The translations under genes were made by a program, and so were the position numbers. Source: Cyanoderma ruficeps (lineage: Eukaryota > Chordata > Aves > Passeriformes > Timaliidae). From it: 64,000 nucleotides of DNA. The stretch spans positions 8,514,384 to 8,578,383 of the forward strand of contig VZDJ01000052.1 of NCBI GenBank assembly GCA_008694505.1. Direction: 5' to 3'. The notes under the pieces are model-generated. The model did not search any database. It was not told where the DNA came from and saw only the letters and a program-made list of their open reading frames with translations. Each line of letters starts with the position of its first letter. The stretch's first letter is position 1. Shown here piece by piece: positions 61,560 to 64,000 of the stretch.

Positions 61560-63974
61560 CCAGAGAGGGTGGCTCTCTATCTCTGTCAGCAGAGTTGGCC
61601 AAGCCATCAGGTTTTCCCAAGCTTGTAGGATCCCCTTCTCACTGTCACTGAGAACTGCTTGGTGCTGAAAAGCTGCTTTGAAGTTTCACATTTTTAGGCC
61701 TCTGCTGCCAGAAACTCCAGCAATCAACTGCTCCAAGACACTGCCAAGCTGTGGCATCAAAAAGAATTCAATCAATTCTCCCCGTGGCTTTTGTCTTTTA
61801 GTCAAATTGGGGGCTACTCATATTGAATAAACTCCCTGCCATTTGTCCCCAATTTCATTAGATCTTTCTATTCATTATGAGGCTTTTTATAGATGTCTTA
61901 ACGTGTGACAAAATGAACAAACCCACCCCCCTTGCCAAGCAAATGTAAATCATAAATGTACCATTTTTTCTTTGACAGGAAAAGGGAGTTACAAACGTTT
62001 TTCTCACTTCAAAAATGTTAAAAAGTTGAGCTCAATGGAAAAAAATAAAAAAGGAATCACGACTAATCCAAGCCCAGAAAATATTTCTGCCATGTGTGAC
62101 TGCGTAAAACTAAAAGGTACTTTTACAAACAGCTTGTCAGAAGAGAATAAAAACTACTCTTGAACCAGAAATGGCAAAAAGAGCCTGACAGAACAGCACA
62201 TCTGATGTGACAGTCTGAGGAGAGACAACAAAGCCGTGAGTAAATGTCAGACAAGGAGTAAAAATGTCTGCTGATTACTCGCCTTTCACACAGATACTGC
62301 TTCAGTGTATCTTCAAAACATATTTCATAATCCTGGCCTCACAGCTCAGAGAGACTGCAAAGAAAGGAAAGGAAAAACTACCCACCAAGCTGAGGTAGAA
62401 ATCTTTTGGCAGAGATCCCAAAACATCTCAACCAGAAAAAAAAAAAATCTAACCTTATTTGGGAAAAAAAAAACCCACAGAATTTGCTCAAACTGTATTT
62501 ATATTGCCACTTTTTATTGTTAGGGAAGAGAGAGAGATGTGGAAAAACATGTATTAACATATGCACAATGACATGATTACAAAAATATTCTTGAAATAGT
62601 TAGAAAAACACTTAAGGCTAAAAACTGTTTGGACAAGCTGGCTATTCTCTCACATTTTCTCTGAGCAGGATATTTTATGTCTTGTTTTCATGAGATTGTT
62701 GCAGTCTAGTTTTGCTTACATGAAATCACACATAAACCAGCATGGTAAAGAGGTAAATACAGAATATGCCAAAGAATTAGAGGGATAAAAGAAATGCATT
62801 CCAAGATCGCTGTCACCTTTAAAAATTCATCTTGCAGTCCTCAAGCACAGCAGATAAACAGACATTGAGCTCCACTGGGAACTCAGAATGAGGAGGGAGT
62901 CCCAGGCTTGCTATACAATTCTCTAACTACCAACTGTATAAAAGACAGAGTACTCTGAATTAGATCTTGGGCTATCAGCCAGAACCAGGTGCTCATGCAC
63001 TGCAAAGAAAGCAAAAGGCAAGTCCCACTCACTTTGTTCAAACAGTCCAGTTTTGAAATCATTGGTGGCTAAAATAAGTAAAGGAAGATCTGATTTCCTT
63101 GTTTATGACTGGTAAATACAATGGTACAAAATTATGGAAAACTACTGTGCTTAAAGCTTCAGGTATTGAGAACACAAACCAAAAATGCCTTCCCCTCAAA
63201 AGGAACAACCAACCACAACAAAAACAACCCCACAAAACAAACCAACCAACCAAAGGCCACAAACCATCCAAGCCAGTCTGGTTTTCCCAATACTGAACCC
63301 TTAATCCTCCACAATGGTGCCCATCAATGTTCCACTCATTCTCACTTGGTCTATAAATTAAATCCTTTCCTCAAAATTCATAGTGTAAAAGCATACATTT
63401 AGAGTGATAATTACAGAATTAAAACCTAGCTATTTTAGGCCCTGCCTTTAAATAAAGGCACTCAATTCACCTTGTTGGAAAAGAAATCTTCCCCCAGGGG
63501 TGACCTTGGAGCCATCCTAGGAAGCTGCAGCTAATCCTAAACCACTGAAAAACAAAGGTCATCCAAATGAAGAAGCCTTGAAGAAGTCAGGCTCCATCAT
63601 ATTTGGCCACCAGACTGGAAGAAATCCAGAGTACAAGCTTCAAAGCTGCAATAATCCCAGCCATATAAGTAGACTCTAGCCATACCATACAAAATTTTTG
63701 GTCTTGTCTGCATTTCTTTTCTTTTTAATAAGTTGTTGGACATGCTGTACCCAGTTGCTACACACTAACACAGTCAAAAATCTAAATTACATCACGCCGA
63801 GATTGCAGCTAAGGAATGAAAAATTTCAGATGCTCAGCTTGTAAAAAGGTTGAGCTGTGTCATCCAAATTTCCTTTTCATACCTTAGCTGTGAACTTCAC
63901 TGGCTCAAATACCTACCACAGCCCCTGCATCTTTGACAGGGTGTTTACTCAATGTGTTAACCACTCTCTCCCAA

Positions 63975-64000
63975 GAAAGGAAGGAAGAAAAGAAAGAAAA
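63975..64000. repeat. GGAA/GAAA simple repeat at the window edge
   Basis: The window ends in a purine run of GAAAGGAAGGAAG-type units that may continue beyond the edge. Confidence 0.85.

Larger units (their letters stand above)
52512..64000 (-). other. COMMD1: COMMD1 intron 1, partial (more than 11.4 kb)
   Basis: Nothing resembling the expected first exon (start to about residue 60, with a PPEEFRPFLAKM-like stretch in human) is present, so exon 1 and its promoter should lie beyond the right edge. The segment is mostly AT-rich intron sequence, especially 54.5-56.0 kb, with no nested gene recognised. It holds an exact 15-bp tandem duplication at 54026-54055 (TTAATGTTTTTCACA twice), a T17 run at 58041-58057, the second solo LTR, and a GGAA/GAAA simple repeat at the window edge. 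Confidence 0.85.

Noticed and set aside
52512..64000. COMMD1 exon 1
   Set aside because: Searched for the expected N-terminal motifs and for a CpG island on the right side; neither was found, so it should lie outside the window.
1..64000. CRISPR arrays, operons, phage or bacterial genes
   Set aside because: The regular repeats present are minisatellites without spacers, and the splice sites, CpG islands and CR1/LTR elements show vertebrate nuclear DNA.

Overview
The window is nuclear DNA of a vertebrate, most likely a bird and probably a songbird. Evidence: two COMMD1 exons with GT-AG introns, a CR1 LINE 3' end of the avian type, compact retroviral solo LTRs, a promoter CpG island, and almost no long coding ORFs. 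No bacterial, phage or CRISPR-like organisation is present. The bird assignment is inference; nothing here fixes the species. LAYOUT: (1) 1-1,350 is a strong CpG island (core about 340-1,180) with GC boxes, potential G-quadruplexes and a consensus splice donor on the minus strand at 433/432. In mammals COMMD1 is followed in the same orientation by B3GNT2, whose first exon is non-coding, so this island is probably the B3GNT2 promoter and first exon, transcribed leftward out of the window. (2) 1,350-13,300 is the space between that promoter and the end of COMMD1. It holds a 43-base assembly gap, a pair of adjacent hairpins, a second small CpG island (9,480-9,880) that could start an unannotated minus-strand transcript, a polypyrimidine/G4 tract, a 24-copy minisatellite and a possible LTR promoter. 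(3) 13,300-13,435 is the last exon of COMMD1 (minus strand), with its stop and a poly(A) signal three bases later. (4) 13,436-52,229 is the 38.8 kb COMMD1 intron 2. It contains a diverged inverted repeat of about 130 bp arms, a perfect 24-bp-stem hairpin, an LTR on the minus strand, CR1 remnants, a purine-rich minisatellite and a plus-strand solo LTR. (5) 52,230-52,511 is COMMD1 exon 2. (6) 52,512-64,000 is part of intron 1, with a second solo LTR of the same family in opposite orientation. COMMD1 exon 1 was not found and should lie beyond the right edge. HOW IT WORKS TOGETHER: only one protein gene is directly supported. COMMD1 is a scaffold of the COMMD/CCDC22/CCDC93 (CCC) complex, which works with Retriever in endosomal recycling, copper-ATPase trafficking and NF-kB turnover. 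Exons 2 and 3 join in phase 0 and encode 129 residues covering the end of the N-terminal helical domain and the whole COMM domain. The rest is intronic and intergenic DNA with repeats. I found no convincing new multi-gene system; the observations most worth checking are the small CpG island with its possible transcript, the inverted repeat, the paired hairpins, the inverted pair of full-length solo LTRs, and the loss of a proposed copper-ligand methionine in COMMD1.
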